Part shown: piece after piece, positions 29,389-38,481 of the stretch | Layout: each line of letters opens with the position of its first letter | Numbering within the stretch: the first letter of the stretch is position 1 | Assembly (NCBI GenBank): GCA_022510505.1 | Contig: JAFLTL010000001.1 | Span: forward strand, 62,001 to 126,000 | Direction of reading: 5' to 3' | From: Muribaculaceae bacterium | GTDB lineage: Bacteria; Bacteroidota; Bacteroidia; Bacteroidales; Muribaculaceae | Length of the DNA stretch: 64,000 nt | Notes under the pieces: generated by a model | Told to the model about the DNA's origin: nothing | What the model saw: only the letters and a program-made list of their open reading frames with translations | Database searches by the model: none | Made by a program: the position numbers and the translations under genes

Positions 29389-30352
29389 TAACATATCTGA
29401 ATAACAATATAAGATTTTCTTTAGCTTCGCAATCGGGGAAACGGTCAAGCAATCTAACGCCTTTATCATACAGTTCTTTGATAAATTTATTGGCATATTC
29501 AATTCCTCCTTTGTCCTTTGCATATTGAAGAAGAGTGTCAATCTCAGATTCATTTAGATTATCTTTTTGACAAAGCCGAACCATGGAGTAATCACCTCGG
29601 TTAATGTCTTCCATTAGGACGTGAATGAGTGGCAGAGAAACTTTTCCTTCTCTTAAATCATTGCCGGCAGGCTTACCGATTATTTCACTGTCGTTGGGAT
29701 AATAATCAAAGATATCATCTTTAATCTGAAAACAGATACCAAAAATATTGGTAAACTCGATCAAAATCTTTTTATCGGCAGGTTTGGCTTTCACAGAGTC
29801 GCATGCAATTTCAGCGCAAGCCACAAAAAGAGAAGATGTTTTTCTTTCAATCACCTGTTTATAGGCGTCCCAACTTAAACAATTTGTCTTTGTGTTGTTA
29901 ATTTGGTCGAGTTCACCTAAAGATAGTTCCCGGGCTCTTTTTGAAATTGTTCCAATAATTTTTAGGCTTTTTGTATTGATTGCCCTATCCAGAGCAGTTG
30001 TTACAAAGTAGTCACCAACAAGAACGGCTATTTGATTGTCCCAAAGGGTATTGATTGTGGATTTATTTCTTCGTGTATCAGAATAGTCGACAACATCATC
30101 ATGTATTAACGAGGCATTATGGAGAAGTTCCACAGCCACACCCCCGTCTATTGTTTTTTTGTTTGGTTCTCCAATCATTTTGGCAATTAAAATTGTCAAA
30201 ATTGGTCTCATTTGCTTTCCTTTTGAAGACAGATAGGAATCGATTACTGAATTTAAAAGTGGATTGCTTGAGTGAAGACTTTCGGATATAGATTCATTCA
30301 ACTGTTTAAGCTCAGTTGCCAAATCAGATTGGATTTTCTTTAAAATAGACAT
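29372..30352 (-). CDS. Polyprenyl (isoprenyl) diphosphate synthase
   Basis: A 326-residue all-trans prenyl diphosphate synthase. The first aspartate-rich motif is LIHDDVVDYSDTRRN and the second is QIKDDIFDYYP. Other family elements are GKQMRPILTILIAK and GDYFVTTALDRA. The length and sequence fit the octaprenyl/solanesyl type that makes quinone side chains, but chain length cannot be settled by eye. A reverse -7 box precedes it, and it is separated from tsaB by 60 bases. Confidence 0.9.
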   Translation of the reverse strand: MSILKKIQSDLATELKQLNESISESLHSSNPLLNSVIDSYLSSKGKQMRPILTILIAKMIGEPNKKTIDGGVAVELLHNASLIHDDVVDYSDTRRNKSTINTLWDNQIAVLVGDYFVTTALDRAINTKSLKIIGTISKRARELSLGELDQINNTKTNCLSWDAYKQVIERKTSSLFVACAEIACDSVKAKPADKKILIEFTNIFGICFQIKDDIFDYYPNDSEIIGKPAGNDLREGKVSLPLIHVLMEDINRGDYSMVRLCQKDNLNESEIDTLLQYAKDKGGIEYANKFIKELYDKGVRLLDRFPDCEAKENLILLFRYVIERNR

Positions 30353-30372
30353 GTGTAGAAAATTTTCTTTTA

Positions 30373-30380
30373 CAAAAATA
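30373..30380 (-). promoter_or_regulatory. -7 box of the polyprenyl synthase gene
   Basis: The reverse strand reads TATTTTTG 20 bases before the ATG at 30352. No -33 partner was identified. Confidence 0.4.
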
Positions 30381-30412
30381 AGGATTATAATGAAAACTTT
30401 CAGCCAGAATAA

Positions 30413-31117
30413 TTAGATTTTTGATTTTGGAACGGTCGCTTGAAACTCCTTTATATAATTTGGTGTTGAATAGGCCAGATCCAGAAATTTTTTATCATAA
30501 AAATATTTTTCTGATAAAGGTGTCATACCGGTAGCAAGTGGAAGTGTGTCTTTCAGAAAGATTGAGTCGTCATTAAGAGACAAAACTATTTCCGAAACTT
30601 TTTTGGCTCCATCACCAACGAAAATAAATCGTTTGTTTTTTGGAAGACTTCCATATGATTCATTATCCAGAATTAATGCCTGTTGCCCCATTACATTTAA
30701 AAGGCGTGAATCATACGCTGAAGTATAAACTTCGTTTCTTCGCGCATCAATAACAGGAATCAATAAATCATTCTCAGGATCAAAATCGGGAATTTCAAAC
30801 ATAGCTTCAACGGCAAGAAGCTCGAGCGTATTTATTCCTATCAGGGGCAGTTTTAACCCATAGGCAATGCCCTTCGCCTCAGAAAGGCCAATTCTCAACC
30901 CGGTATAACTCCCTGGTCCGACAGATACCGATACAGCATCAAGTTTCATGTCATCATACTCCTTTAAATAATCGAGTGAAGATTTTATAAAATTACTCAA
31001 AAGATAGGCATGGTTTGGTCCATTAAAATCTTCAAGATGGTATAAAATACATCCTTCGGAAGAAAGAGCGACTGAACAAACTTTTAAAGATGTGTCGATA
31101 TTCAAAATAGTAGCCAT
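30413..31117 (-). CDS. tsaB: tRNA t6A37 biosynthesis protein TsaB
   Basis: A 234-residue ASKHA-fold partner of TsaD, needed for N6-threonylcarbamoyl-adenosine at tRNA position 37. It has MATILNIDTSLKVCSVAL, the conserved VSVGPGSYTGLRIGLSEAKGIAYGL, and DARRNEVYT. Its ATG overlaps the stop of the alcohol dehydrogenase by one base, so it appears to be the last gene of the glycine cleavage transcript. It could also be expressed from an internal promoter I did not find. Confidence 0.93.
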   Translation of the reverse strand: MATILNIDTSLKVCSVALSSEGCILYHLEDFNGPNHAYLLSNFIKSSLDYLKEYDDMKLDAVSVSVGPGSYTGLRIGLSEAKGIAYGLKLPLIGINTLELLAVEAMFEIPDFDPENDLLIPVIDARRNEVYTSAYDSRLLNVMGQQALILDNESYGSLPKNKRFIFVGDGAKKVSEIVLSLNDDSIFLKDTLPLATGMTPLSEKYFYDKKFLDLAYSTPNYIKEFQATVPKSKI

Positions 31118-32295
31118 TAGACCATGAGTTTGTAAATCTCTATTGTATCCTTGTCTGTAAGACGATAATATCCACCAATAATATCTCCTTTATTTTCATG
31201 TAGTTTCCTCACAAGTTCATCAAATTCTGGATTCTCGATGCCAAGTTCTTTCAATGTCACAGGGAGTCCAATAGATTTATAAAACATTTTAAGTTTCTCT
31301 ATACCCTCCAAAGCAACAGAAAGGTCATCTCCTTTTGTTGTCACTCCCATGACATTCATTGCAAACTGTTTAACTCTTAAAGGTTTGTGATGTGCCATAA
31401 AAGTGAGCCATGCCGGAAAAACGACCGCCAGTCCAGTGCCATGAGTTACACCATAAAGCGCACTCAGTTCATGTTCCATAAAGTGAGAGACCCAATCCTC
31501 AATTTTTCCACAACCACAAATTCCGTTATGAGCCAAAGTTCCAGCCCACATTATGTTTGCACGTGCATCGTAATTAGTCGGCTCTTTAAGAACGATTGGA
31601 GCGACCTCCATAATAGCCCTAAGAAGTCCTTCTGAAATTCTATCAGTCACTTCGACTCCTTGAGTTGGAGTGAAATATCTTTCCATTATATGGGCCATCA
31701 TATCGGACACACCGGCTACTGTTTGTTCGGGCGGAAGGGTATAGGTCAGTTCCGGATTCAACACAGCAAACTTAGGACGAAGTGCATAATCACTTCTTAG
31801 GCTGATTTTATGCATTCCTTCTTTCTTTGTAATAACAGAATTTCCCGACCCTTCGCTTCCGGCAGCCGGGATAGTTAAAACAACACCAATTGGGAGTGCT
31901 TTTGTAGCCGGCAATTTTCCGGCATAAAAATCCCAAAAATCTCCATCGTATATTGTACCCAATGCAATAGCTTTTGCTGTATCGATAGCGGATCCACCTC
32001 CAACAGCTACAACAGCCTGCACCTGTTCGCTACGACATAAATCGATTCCCTCATAGACTCTATCGTCAGTTGGATTCGGTTTGACACCTCCGAGTTCGAG
32101 AATGTCTATCCCTTGTTTTCCAATAGAATCTTTTACCCTGTTCAGCAACCCACTTCGAATAACCGAACCTTGACCATAAACCAATAATATTTTAGAAGGG
32201 TTGTCAAGATATTCTTTAACAAGAGTTCCGGTTTGGGACTCAGTATCTTTTCCAAAAATATAGCGAGTTGGTGTACAATAAGAGAAATTATCCAT
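31117..32295 (-). CDS. Iron-containing alcohol dehydrogenase
   Basis: A 392-residue group III NAD(P)H-dependent alcohol dehydrogenase of the YqhD/BdhA type. Motifs are the nucleotide loop VVAVGGGSAIDTAKAIALG and the metal-binding region (AGVSDMMAHIMERYF ... WVSHFMEHELSALYGVTHGTGLA), with His ligands visible. ATG 32295 is chosen over TTG 32301. It overlaps lpdA by eight bases, so it is embedded between the glycine cleavage genes and tsaB. A functional link to glycine metabolism is not obvious, and the physiological aldehyde is unknown. Confidence 0.88.
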   Translation of the reverse strand: MDNFSYCTPTRYIFGKDTESQTGTLVKEYLDNPSKILLVYGQGSVIRSGLLNRVKDSIGKQGIDILELGGVKPNPTDDRVYEGIDLCRSEQVQAVVAVGGGSAIDTAKAIALGTIYDGDFWDFYAGKLPATKALPIGVVLTIPAAGSEGSGNSVITKKEGMHKISLRSDYALRPKFAVLNPELTYTLPPEQTVAGVSDMMAHIMERYFTPTQGVEVTDRISEGLLRAIMEVAPIVLKEPTNYDARANIMWAGTLAHNGICGCGKIEDWVSHFMEHELSALYGVTHGTGLAVVFPAWLTFMAHHKPLRVKQFAMNVMGVTTKGDDLSVALEGIEKLKMFYKSIGLPVTLKELGIENPEFDELVRKLHENKGDIIGGYYRLTDKDTIEIYKLMV

Positions 32296-33589
32296 TTGCA
32301 ATTTGACTGATTATTTCGTTTAAAGTTGGATGGGCATGAATGGTTTCGGCTATTTCCGAAACAGTGAGACCTTGTGATATCGCTATTGCCGGTTCAGCAA
32401 TCAAATCGGCCGCGTGGGGTCCATAGATGTGAACTCCCAGAATTTTCATATCATTCAATCCTATAATCATTTTCACCATACCCTCGGTTTCGTCCATACA
32501 AAGTGCTTTTCCATTTGCCCTGAAGAAACCTTTTTTTATAGTGTATTGTATTCCACGTTCATGACATTGTTCTTCGGTTAAGCCAACCATGGAACATTCA
32601 GGTTCGCAAAATACTACAGAAGGAACGACTTCTAGATTGATGTTTTCACCCAACATTCTTTTACCTTGAGCAGTTGCAAAATGAGCCAACATGCATTTTC
32701 CGGTAACATCTCCAATAGCATATACACCTTTTACATTTGTTTCCTGATTATCATCGGTTTGAATACCCTTATAGGAGAATTCAACACCAATAGATTCCAG
32801 TCCGTCGGGGAAAACAGGTTTGCGTCCCACAGCCATAATTATCATTTCGGCTTCAACAGTCTCGCGCTTATCTTTCTTTTCGAATTCAACCGTGGTTTTG
32901 TCGATAATTTCCGTAACTCGGGCATCAGTTATAAATTTGATCCCTTTCTTCGTCAAAGCCATTCTCAATCGTTTGGCAATGTCTCGATCAAAAGTGGGTA
33001 ATATTTCCTTGCAATATTCAACAACAGTCACCTGAACTCCAAGAGTATTAAAGATGGAAGCGAATTCCAATCCGATCACACCACCACCGATGATTATCAT
33101 GTCTTCAGGGAGATGTTTATTTTCAAGCAGTTGGTCGCTAGTCAATGCAAATTCACGCCCCGGAATGTTTAACATTGCCGGTTGAGAACCTGTTGCAATT
33201 AAAATTCGACGGGTATTATACTCCTCTCCATTGACAACTACAGTACCATGAGCAGATATTTTTGCTTCGCCTTTTATAAATTCTATTTGTTTTAAAAGGG
33301 TAGAAGTATTGTTTCGCAACTCATTGACTATTTGATTTTTTCTTTCGATGATTCTTTCAAGTGAAGGAAAGGATTTATCACATTCAATCCCAAAAATAGA
33401 GGCTCTTCGAATATCATGCAAAATTCTTGCTGACTGAGCGATGGATTTTGTTGGTATACATCCTCGATTAAGGCAAGTCCCCCCAATCTGATCCTTTTCA
33501 ATGAGAAGAATCTTTTCGTATTTTTTAGTGGCAGCTACAGCGGTGTCCATACCTCCAGGACCGGCACCGATAACAATCAGATCATACAT
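32288..33589 (-). CDS. lpdA: Dihydrolipoyl dehydrogenase (glycine cleavage L-protein)
   Basis: A 433-residue FAD disulfide oxidoreductase that re-oxidises the lipoyl arm of GcvH. It has the FAD-binding start YDLIVIGAGPGGMDTAVAA, the redox-active disulfide GGTCLNRGCIPTKS, the NAD-binding MIIIGGGVIGLEFASIF, the second FAD motif GVYAIGDVTG, and the dimer-interface HAHPTLNEI with the catalytic His. It is slightly short for the family but complete. It overlaps gcvPB by eight bases, showing that this copy serves the glycine cleavage system. Confidence 0.94.
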   Translation of the reverse strand: MYDLIVIGAGPGGMDTAVAATKKYEKILLIEKDQIGGTCLNRGCIPTKSIAQSARILHDIRRASIFGIECDKSFPSLERIIERKNQIVNELRNNTSTLLKQIEFIKGEAKISAHGTVVVNGEEYNTRRILIATGSQPAMLNIPGREFALTSDQLLENKHLPEDMIIIGGGVIGLEFASIFNTLGVQVTVVEYCKEILPTFDRDIAKRLRMALTKKGIKFITDARVTEIIDKTTVEFEKKDKRETVEAEMIIMAVGRKPVFPDGLESIGVEFSYKGIQTDDNQETNVKGVYAIGDVTGKCMLAHFATAQGKRMLGENINLEVVPSVVFCEPECSMVGLTEEQCHERGIQYTIKKGFFRANGKALCMDETEGMVKMIIGLNDMKILGVHIYGPHAADLIAEPAIAISQGLTVSEIAETIHAHPTLNEIISQIANG

Positions 33590-35060
33590 TATTATTCTGT
33601 TGTTTTAAATCATTCCATGTGACAACTGGATGCAAAGCTGCTTCGGTGTCGTCGGGTCGTGTAACGGGAGTGTGGTGAGGAGCTGACTTTACAATTTCAG
33701 GATTCTCAGTCGCTTCTTTAGCAATTTTCTTCATAGCTTCAATGAATTGATCTATTGTTTCCTTACTTTCGGTTTCAGTTGGTTCGATCATCAAAGATTC
33801 ATGGAACAGAAGGGGAAAATAGATAGTTGGAGCATGGTATCCCATGTCGAGCAATCTTTTGGCTATGTTCAATGTAGTTACACCTGTGGATTTATCTTTC
33901 AATCCGTCAAAGACGAATTCATGCTTGCAAACACCTTCTATAGGGAGGAGATAATATTCTTTTAATTTTTCTTTTATATAATTGGCATTCAAAGTTGCCA
34001 GTGATCCGGCTTCCTTCAATCCCTCCTTACCTAAAGAAAGAATATAGGTTAGAGCTTTGACCTGCACGTCGAAGTTTCCCAACGTGGGCGATATGCTTCC
34101 CATACTCTCCTTGTCATCAGTCATAATGCTGAAGCTACCATCGGTTTTTCTAACTACTTTGGGATAGGGAAGAAATTTCTCAAGTCCCTTTCTTACACCA
34201 ACCGGACCTGAACCAGGACCACCTCCACCATGAGGTGTTGAGAATGTTTTATGTAAATTGATATGCATTACATCAAATCCCATATCTCCGGGTCGAGCAA
34301 CACCCAACAAAGGGTTAAGATTAGCACCATCATAGTAAAGCAAAGCCCCTGATTCGTGTACTATTTCAGAAATTTGAGGAATATTCTTCTCAAAGATTCC
34401 AAGGGTATTGGGATTGGTCATCATCACAGCAGCAACAGAATCATCAAGAACTGCTTTCAGACTTTCGACGTCTATTGTTCCATCAGGAAGGCTTTTAACC
34501 TCCACCACATCAAATCCGGCAACGGCCGCCGAAGCAGGATTTGTACCGTGAGCACTATCAGGAACTACTACTTTATTTCTTTTTGTGTCGCCATTTGATT
34601 CATGGTAAGCTTTAATAATCATCAAACCGGTTAGTTCCCCATGGGCACCTGCATAGGGATTTAATGTGAATTCGGCCATTCCTCCAATTTCAGAAAGGAA
34701 TCTCTGAAGATTAAAATAAAGCTCAAGATTTCCCTGAACCGTAGAATCGGGCTGATAGGGGTGAGCTGAAAGGATACTATCGTCAGATGCAATTTGTTCA
34801 TTTATCTTGGGATTATATTTCATCGTGCAAGATCCCAGAGGATAAAAACCGGTGTCAACTCCAAAGTTGTTTGTACTCATATTTGTATAATGACGTACGA
34901 CTGTTGGTTCATCAACTTGTGGTAACTGGGGTTCTTTTTCTCTTCTGAGTTTTTCTGGAATCACATCTTCGTCAGGAAAATCGTTTTTTGGGAGCTTATA
35001 TCCTTTCCGGTTCTGATTTGACAATTCAAATATCAGATTACCATATATTTCTTTATTCAT
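33582..35060 (-). CDS. gcvPB: Glycine dehydrogenase (decarboxylating) subunit 2
   Basis: A 492-residue PLP-bearing half of the split P-protein. The PLP lysine lies in DVMHINLHKTFSTPHGGGGPGSGP. Other signatures are GVDTGFYPLGSCTMKYNPK and NPYAGAHGELTGLM. ATG 35060 gives the normal N-terminus (MNKEIYGNLIFEL) and a four-base gap from gcvPA; the longer reading would overlap gcvPA out of frame. With GcvPA it decarboxylates glycine and loads the aminomethyl group on GcvH. Confidence 0.95.
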   Translation of the reverse strand: MNKEIYGNLIFELSNQNRKGYKLPKNDFPDEDVIPEKLRREKEPQLPQVDEPTVVRHYTNMSTNNFGVDTGFYPLGSCTMKYNPKINEQIASDDSILSAHPYQPDSTVQGNLELYFNLQRFLSEIGGMAEFTLNPYAGAHGELTGLMIIKAYHESNGDTKRNKVVVPDSAHGTNPASAAVAGFDVVEVKSLPDGTIDVESLKAVLDDSVAAVMMTNPNTLGIFEKNIPQISEIVHESGALLYYDGANLNPLLGVARPGDMGFDVMHINLHKTFSTPHGGGGPGSGPVGVRKGLEKFLPYPKVVRKTDGSFSIMTDDKESMGSISPTLGNFDVQVKALTYILSLGKEGLKEAGSLATLNANYIKEKLKEYYLLPIEGVCKHEFVFDGLKDKSTGVTTLNIAKRLLDMGYHAPTIYFPLLFHESLMIEPTETESKETIDQFIEAMKKIAKEATENPEIVKSAPHHTPVTRPDDTEAALHPVVTWNDLKQQNNNV

Positions 35061-35064
35061 AATA

Positions 35065-36399
35065 TTAAGCTGTTTGAACGATTTTGATAAACTTTTCAAG
35101 TTGTTTTTTGTCAGTCGTCTCTGTAACTGCAATAAGTAACTTATCCTTATCGATTCTGACACCCGGAAGTATATCGTTTTCCATAGCCAGCGCAGTTATT
35201 TTATTCAAGACTTCTTCATGAGCGGTTACACAAAATTCATTAAAGAAGACTGATGATTGGAAAGTCATTTTTAGTTTTCCCGTGGCGCACAGTTCTTTAG
35301 CAAGCCAATGGGCACCATCATAAGAGATTTTGTTTGATTCTTCAAGTCCATCTTTACCCATTAATGAAAGGTAAATGGTAACACATAGAGCCATTAATCC
35401 CTGATTAGAGCAAATATTGCTGGTGGCTTTTTCTCGGCGTATATGTTGTTCGCGCGCTTGCAATGTCAGAACAAAAGATCGACGGCCTTTATTATCGACA
35501 GTAGCTCCTACGATTCTCCCCGGGATTTTTCTCATTAAAGCTTTTGTGCAGCAAATTAAACCTAGATAGGGTCCTCCAAAACTAAGCGGAAGACCTAAAG
35601 ATTGAGCATCTCCTACAGCTATGTCGGCGCCCCATTCTCCAGGGCTTTTAATTGAAACTAGAGTGGAAGGTATGCAATTCATTATCAGAAGCGCCTTATT
35701 CTGATGACAAATATCGGCCCAACCCGAAAAGTCCTCAAGAATTCCATAAAAATTGGGCGTTGAAACAATCACACCGGCAACATCTCCTTTTGTCAACTCA
35801 CTTTCAAGCTCTTCCTTAGATGTCGAACCATTTTGGTCGGTTTTCAGGAATTCCAAAGTGATTCCATGATAATGGGCATAGGTTTGCACGACTTTCAGAA
35901 CTGTTGGGTTCATAACCGAAGATATCAGAACCCGGTTCTTTTTCCGTGCATTAGAAACTGCCATAATCATAGCCTCTGCTGTTGCTGTAGCCCCATCATA
36001 CATAGACGCGTTAGAAATTTCCAATCCTGTCAATTGAGTCATCATAGATTGGAATTCGAATATATATTGTAAAGTTCCCTGTGATATTTCAGGCTGATAT
36101 GGGGTATATGCAGTGAGAAATTCTGAACGAGATGTAAGGTAGGGTATTACTGAAGGAGTTCTGTGACTATAATAACCGGCTCCCGCAAGGACTGTTTCAA
36201 AGCGACGGTTTTTTTTAAGAATATTTCTAAAATATCGGTCAATTTCGGTTTCCGACATTTCAGAAGGTAGATTGTATTCCTTTTTGAATTTAAGAGAATC
36301 AGGAACATCTACATATAAATCATCTATGTTATTGACACCGCATGCCAATAACATAGCCTCCACATCATCGGGTGTATGTGGAAAATATCGATGGGACAT
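35065..36399 (-). CDS. gcvPA: Glycine dehydrogenase (decarboxylating) subunit 1
   Basis: A 444-residue half of the split P-protein, start MSHRYFPHTPDDVEAMLLACGV. Typical elements are GAGYYSHRTPSVI, TPYQPEISQGTLQYIFEFQSM, NASMYDGATATAEAM and LPLSFGGPYLG. The two-gene form is standard in Firmicutes, Thermotogae and archaea, whereas many Bacteroidetes carry one fused gcvP of about 950 residues. It is followed by gcvPB after four bases and preceded by gcvH. Confidence 0.95.
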   Translation of the reverse strand: MSHRYFPHTPDDVEAMLLACGVNNIDDLYVDVPDSLKFKKEYNLPSEMSETEIDRYFRNILKKNRRFETVLAGAGYYSHRTPSVIPYLTSRSEFLTAYTPYQPEISQGTLQYIFEFQSMMTQLTGLEISNASMYDGATATAEAMIMAVSNARKKNRVLISSVMNPTVLKVVQTYAHYHGITLEFLKTDQNGSTSKEELESELTKGDVAGVIVSTPNFYGILEDFSGWADICHQNKALLIMNCIPSTLVSIKSPGEWGADIAVGDAQSLGLPLSFGGPYLGLICCTKALMRKIPGRIVGATVDNKGRRSFVLTLQAREQHIRREKATSNICSNQGLMALCVTIYLSLMGKDGLEESNKISYDGAHWLAKELCATGKLKMTFQSSVFFNEFCVTAHEEVLNKITALAMENDILPGVRIDKDKLLIAVTETTDKKQLEKFIKIVQTA

Positions 36400-36420
36400 A
36401 TATAATCTAAATTTAACGAA

Positions 36421-36798
36421 TCAATGGCTTTCCGATTCACAAAGTTTTTTATACTCGTTCTCATCAAGGAGTTCGTCGAGTTGCGAAGGATCACTGAGTT
36501 CAACCTTGATGATCCAGTTTTTCATTGGGTCTTCATTTACAAGTTTAGGATTATCTAGTAGTTCCTCGTTGAATTCCAACACGGTACCGCTAACCGGGGC
36601 GATGAGGTCACTAGCCGCCTTAACGCTTTCGATTGCACCAAAATCCTCTCCTTTTTCGATGTCATCACCTTGTTCGGGCATGTCAACATAGACGACATTT
36701 CCCAATTGTTTTTGTGCGAAATCGCTTATACCCACATAACCAATGTTTCCATCAACCAGAATGTATTCATGGGAAGGGGAGTAATAAAGTTTGCTCAT
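36421..36798 (-). CDS. gcvH: Glycine cleavage H-protein
   Basis: A 125-residue lipoyl carrier that shuttles the aminomethyl group between P, T and L proteins. The lipoylation site is Lys60 in FGAIESVKAASDL. The fold is marked by SPSHEYILVDGNIGYVGISDFAQ and VSGTVLEFNEELLDNPKLVNEDP. It is 11 bases downstream of gcvT and 21 upstream of gcvPA. Confidence 0.97.
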   Translation of the reverse strand: MSKLYYSPSHEYILVDGNIGYVGISDFAQKQLGNVVYVDMPEQGDDIEKGEDFGAIESVKAASDLIAPVSGTVLEFNEELLDNPKLVNEDPMKNWIIKVELSDPSQLDELLDENEYKKLCESESH

Positions 36799-36809
36799 AG
36801 TGATTTGTA

Positions 36810-37904
36810 TTATTGTTTGTAACTTTTCTTATAGAATTTTTTCTTAGTGACTATAGCCGGGAAAGTTTTTTTTCTAATCTTGACTTTCACTTCATTATCT
36901 AGCTTTGCATATTTAGCATCTATCAATGCCATAGCTATGCTTTTATCTACCGAAATACCGTGATATCCAGTCGTGACATGTCCAATCACTTTGTCTTCAA
37001 GGTTAAGAACTTCATATCCATGACGAGGAATAGCCTTATCCTTTAATTCTAATCCGACGAGTTTTTTAGATGGTCCTTCAACTTTTTGACGTTCTATTAC
37101 ATTTTTGCCTATAAAATCAGGTTTATCAAGCTTGACAAACATTGACAAACCGGCTTCTACGGGAGTAATCTCATCGGTCAGTTCATCGCCATAGAGCGGT
37201 AATCCGACTTCAAATCGCAATGTGTCACGACAACCTAATCCACAGGGTTCGACTTTCTTTGAATCTAGAAGTTTCTGCCATATTTCATTGGTTAGGGTCG
37301 GAGATGAATAAATCTCAAAACCATCCTCTCCGGTATATCCTGTTCGGCTTACAATAATTTTTTCCCCATGATAACTGATTTCTTTGAAAGAATAAAATTC
37401 CAAATCACTTATCTTAAGATCTAATATTTCTTCAATTATTTTCTCTGATAACGGACCTTGAACGGCAATTTCTCCATATTCATCACTCTTATTAGTAACA
37501 GTAATGTCAAATCCGTGTGTATTGTTTTTAATCCAGTTATAATCTTTTTCTATATTAGAGGCATTAATGACAAGGAAATAGGCTTCATTATTAATTTTAT
37601 AAACAAGTAAATCATCGACAACACCACCATTGATGTTAAGCATCATTCCATAGAAACATTTACCGTTAGCGGAATCCTTCACGTCATTTGTGAAGATATA
37701 ATTAATGAAATTAGTAGCGTCTTTTCCAGTGACTAATACTTCACCCATGTGAGAAACATCGAACATACCGCAAGCATTTCTAACAGCATTGTGTTCTTCA
37801 ACAATGCCTTTATATTGGATTGGCATTTCAAATCCAGCAAAGGGACTGATCAAAGCATTTAACTCCACATGTTTGTCATAAAGACAGGTTTTCTTGTTTT
37901 CCAT
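36810..37904 (-). CDS. gcvT: Aminomethyltransferase (glycine cleavage T-protein)
   Basis: A 364-residue folate-dependent enzyme that releases ammonia and forms methylene-tetrahydrofolate. Motifs include PIQYKGIVEEHNAVRNACGMFDVSHMGEV (folate-binding N-domain), MMLNINGGVVDDLLVYK, VSRTGYTGEDGFEIY and CGLGCRDTLRFEVGLPLYGDEL. It is the first gene of the gcvT-gcvH-gcvPA-gcvPB-lpdA operon. The reverse -7 box TAACTTTG lies 18 bases upstream, and a TGTTACA dyad lies 87 bases upstream. Confidence 0.96.
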   Translation of the reverse strand: MENKKTCLYDKHVELNALISPFAGFEMPIQYKGIVEEHNAVRNACGMFDVSHMGEVLVTGKDATNFINYIFTNDVKDSANGKCFYGMMLNINGGVVDDLLVYKINNEAYFLVINASNIEKDYNWIKNNTHGFDITVTNKSDEYGEIAVQGPLSEKIIEEILDLKISDLEFYSFKEISYHGEKIIVSRTGYTGEDGFEIYSSPTLTNEIWQKLLDSKKVEPCGLGCRDTLRFEVGLPLYGDELTDEITPVEAGLSMFVKLDKPDFIGKNVIERQKVEGPSKKLVGLELKDKAIPRHGYEVLNLEDKVIGHVTTGYHGISVDKSIAMALIDAKYAKLDNEVKVKIRKKTFPAIVTKKKFYKKSYKQ

Positions 37905-37922
37905 TTTCCTAAATATTTTTTA

Positions 37923-37930
37923 CAAAGTTA
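37923..37930 (-). promoter_or_regulatory. -7 box of the gcv operon
   Basis: The reverse strand reads TAACTTTG 18 bases before the gcvT ATG. The -33 position is AT-only with no TTTG. Confidence 0.5.
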
Positions 37931-37991
37931 AAAATAAAAGAAATTTATTAATTAAAAGGAGTGAACATTTTTATAATTAAAAATGTAATAA

Positions 37992-38009
37992 TGTTACAAG
38001 TCTGTAACA
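37992..38009. promoter_or_regulatory. Candidate operator dyad TGTTACA-N4-TGTAACA
   Basis: TGTTACA (37992-37998) and TGTAACA (38003-38009) form a perfect 7-bp inverted repeat with an AGTC spacer. The size fits a dimeric HTH regulator. A TGTTACA half-site recurs at 38474-38480, directly before the start codon of the HTH gene at 38482. Confidence 0.4.
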
Positions 38010-38161
38010 ATAAATTGGATTTGTGTCTTGAATCGATTTACAAATTCAAATGAAGGTAAATTGGTAAAATTTCTGAGATTTAATTTTACAAAAGAAAATA
38101 TTTAGATTTGAGATTGATTTATTAAATCAAAAATAGGGGAGATTTTGTAGTTAACATTTAT

Positions 38162-38201
38162 TCACAATAATTACAATTTACTTATATACAACTTATTGTG
38201 A
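38162..38201. repeat. Inverted repeat TCACAATAA / TTATTGTGA
   Basis: TCACAATAA (38162-38170) and TTATTGTGA (38193-38201) are perfectly complementary across a 22-base AT-rich loop. There is no T-run, so it is not an obvious terminator. Confidence 0.4.
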
Positions 38202-38481
38202 TATAATCCATAAATTAAATTATAAATAAATCCCTACTACTAATATATTTAATATATTTCTGTAGTTAGTATATGATTAATTAGCTGATTTATAGAAAAT
38301 AGATGGTATTAATATGAAGTATATTATAGGATTATAAAGATTAGATAAGCATTCCTGGGAGTTGCTGTTAAAATTTACATTCTTAAATTGTAAAATCAAT
38401 TTACAAAATTAAATTTGCAATTTACAATTATATTATTTACATTTGCAAAAGTAAATTTTACAAAACCAAACACTGTTACAA

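Larger units (their letters stand above)
37905..38481. other. AT-rich intergenic region between divergent gcvT and the HTH gene
   Basis: This 577-base stretch has no convincing gene and is strikingly rich in A and T. It holds the gcvT -7 box at its left end and a perfect TGTTACA dyad at 37992-38009. A 9-bp inverted repeat lies at 38162-38201, and many overlapping TTTAC/GTAAA motifs crowd the last 120 bases before the regulator. One DnaA-box-like TTATTCACA lies at 38158-38166. I see no riboswitch-like structure. Confidence 0.6.

Noticed and set aside
37905-38481. Glycine riboswitch upstream of gcvT
   Set aside because: The upstream region is almost pure AT near the start codon, the -7 box lies only 18 bases from the ATG, and there is no room for an aptamer in the leader.
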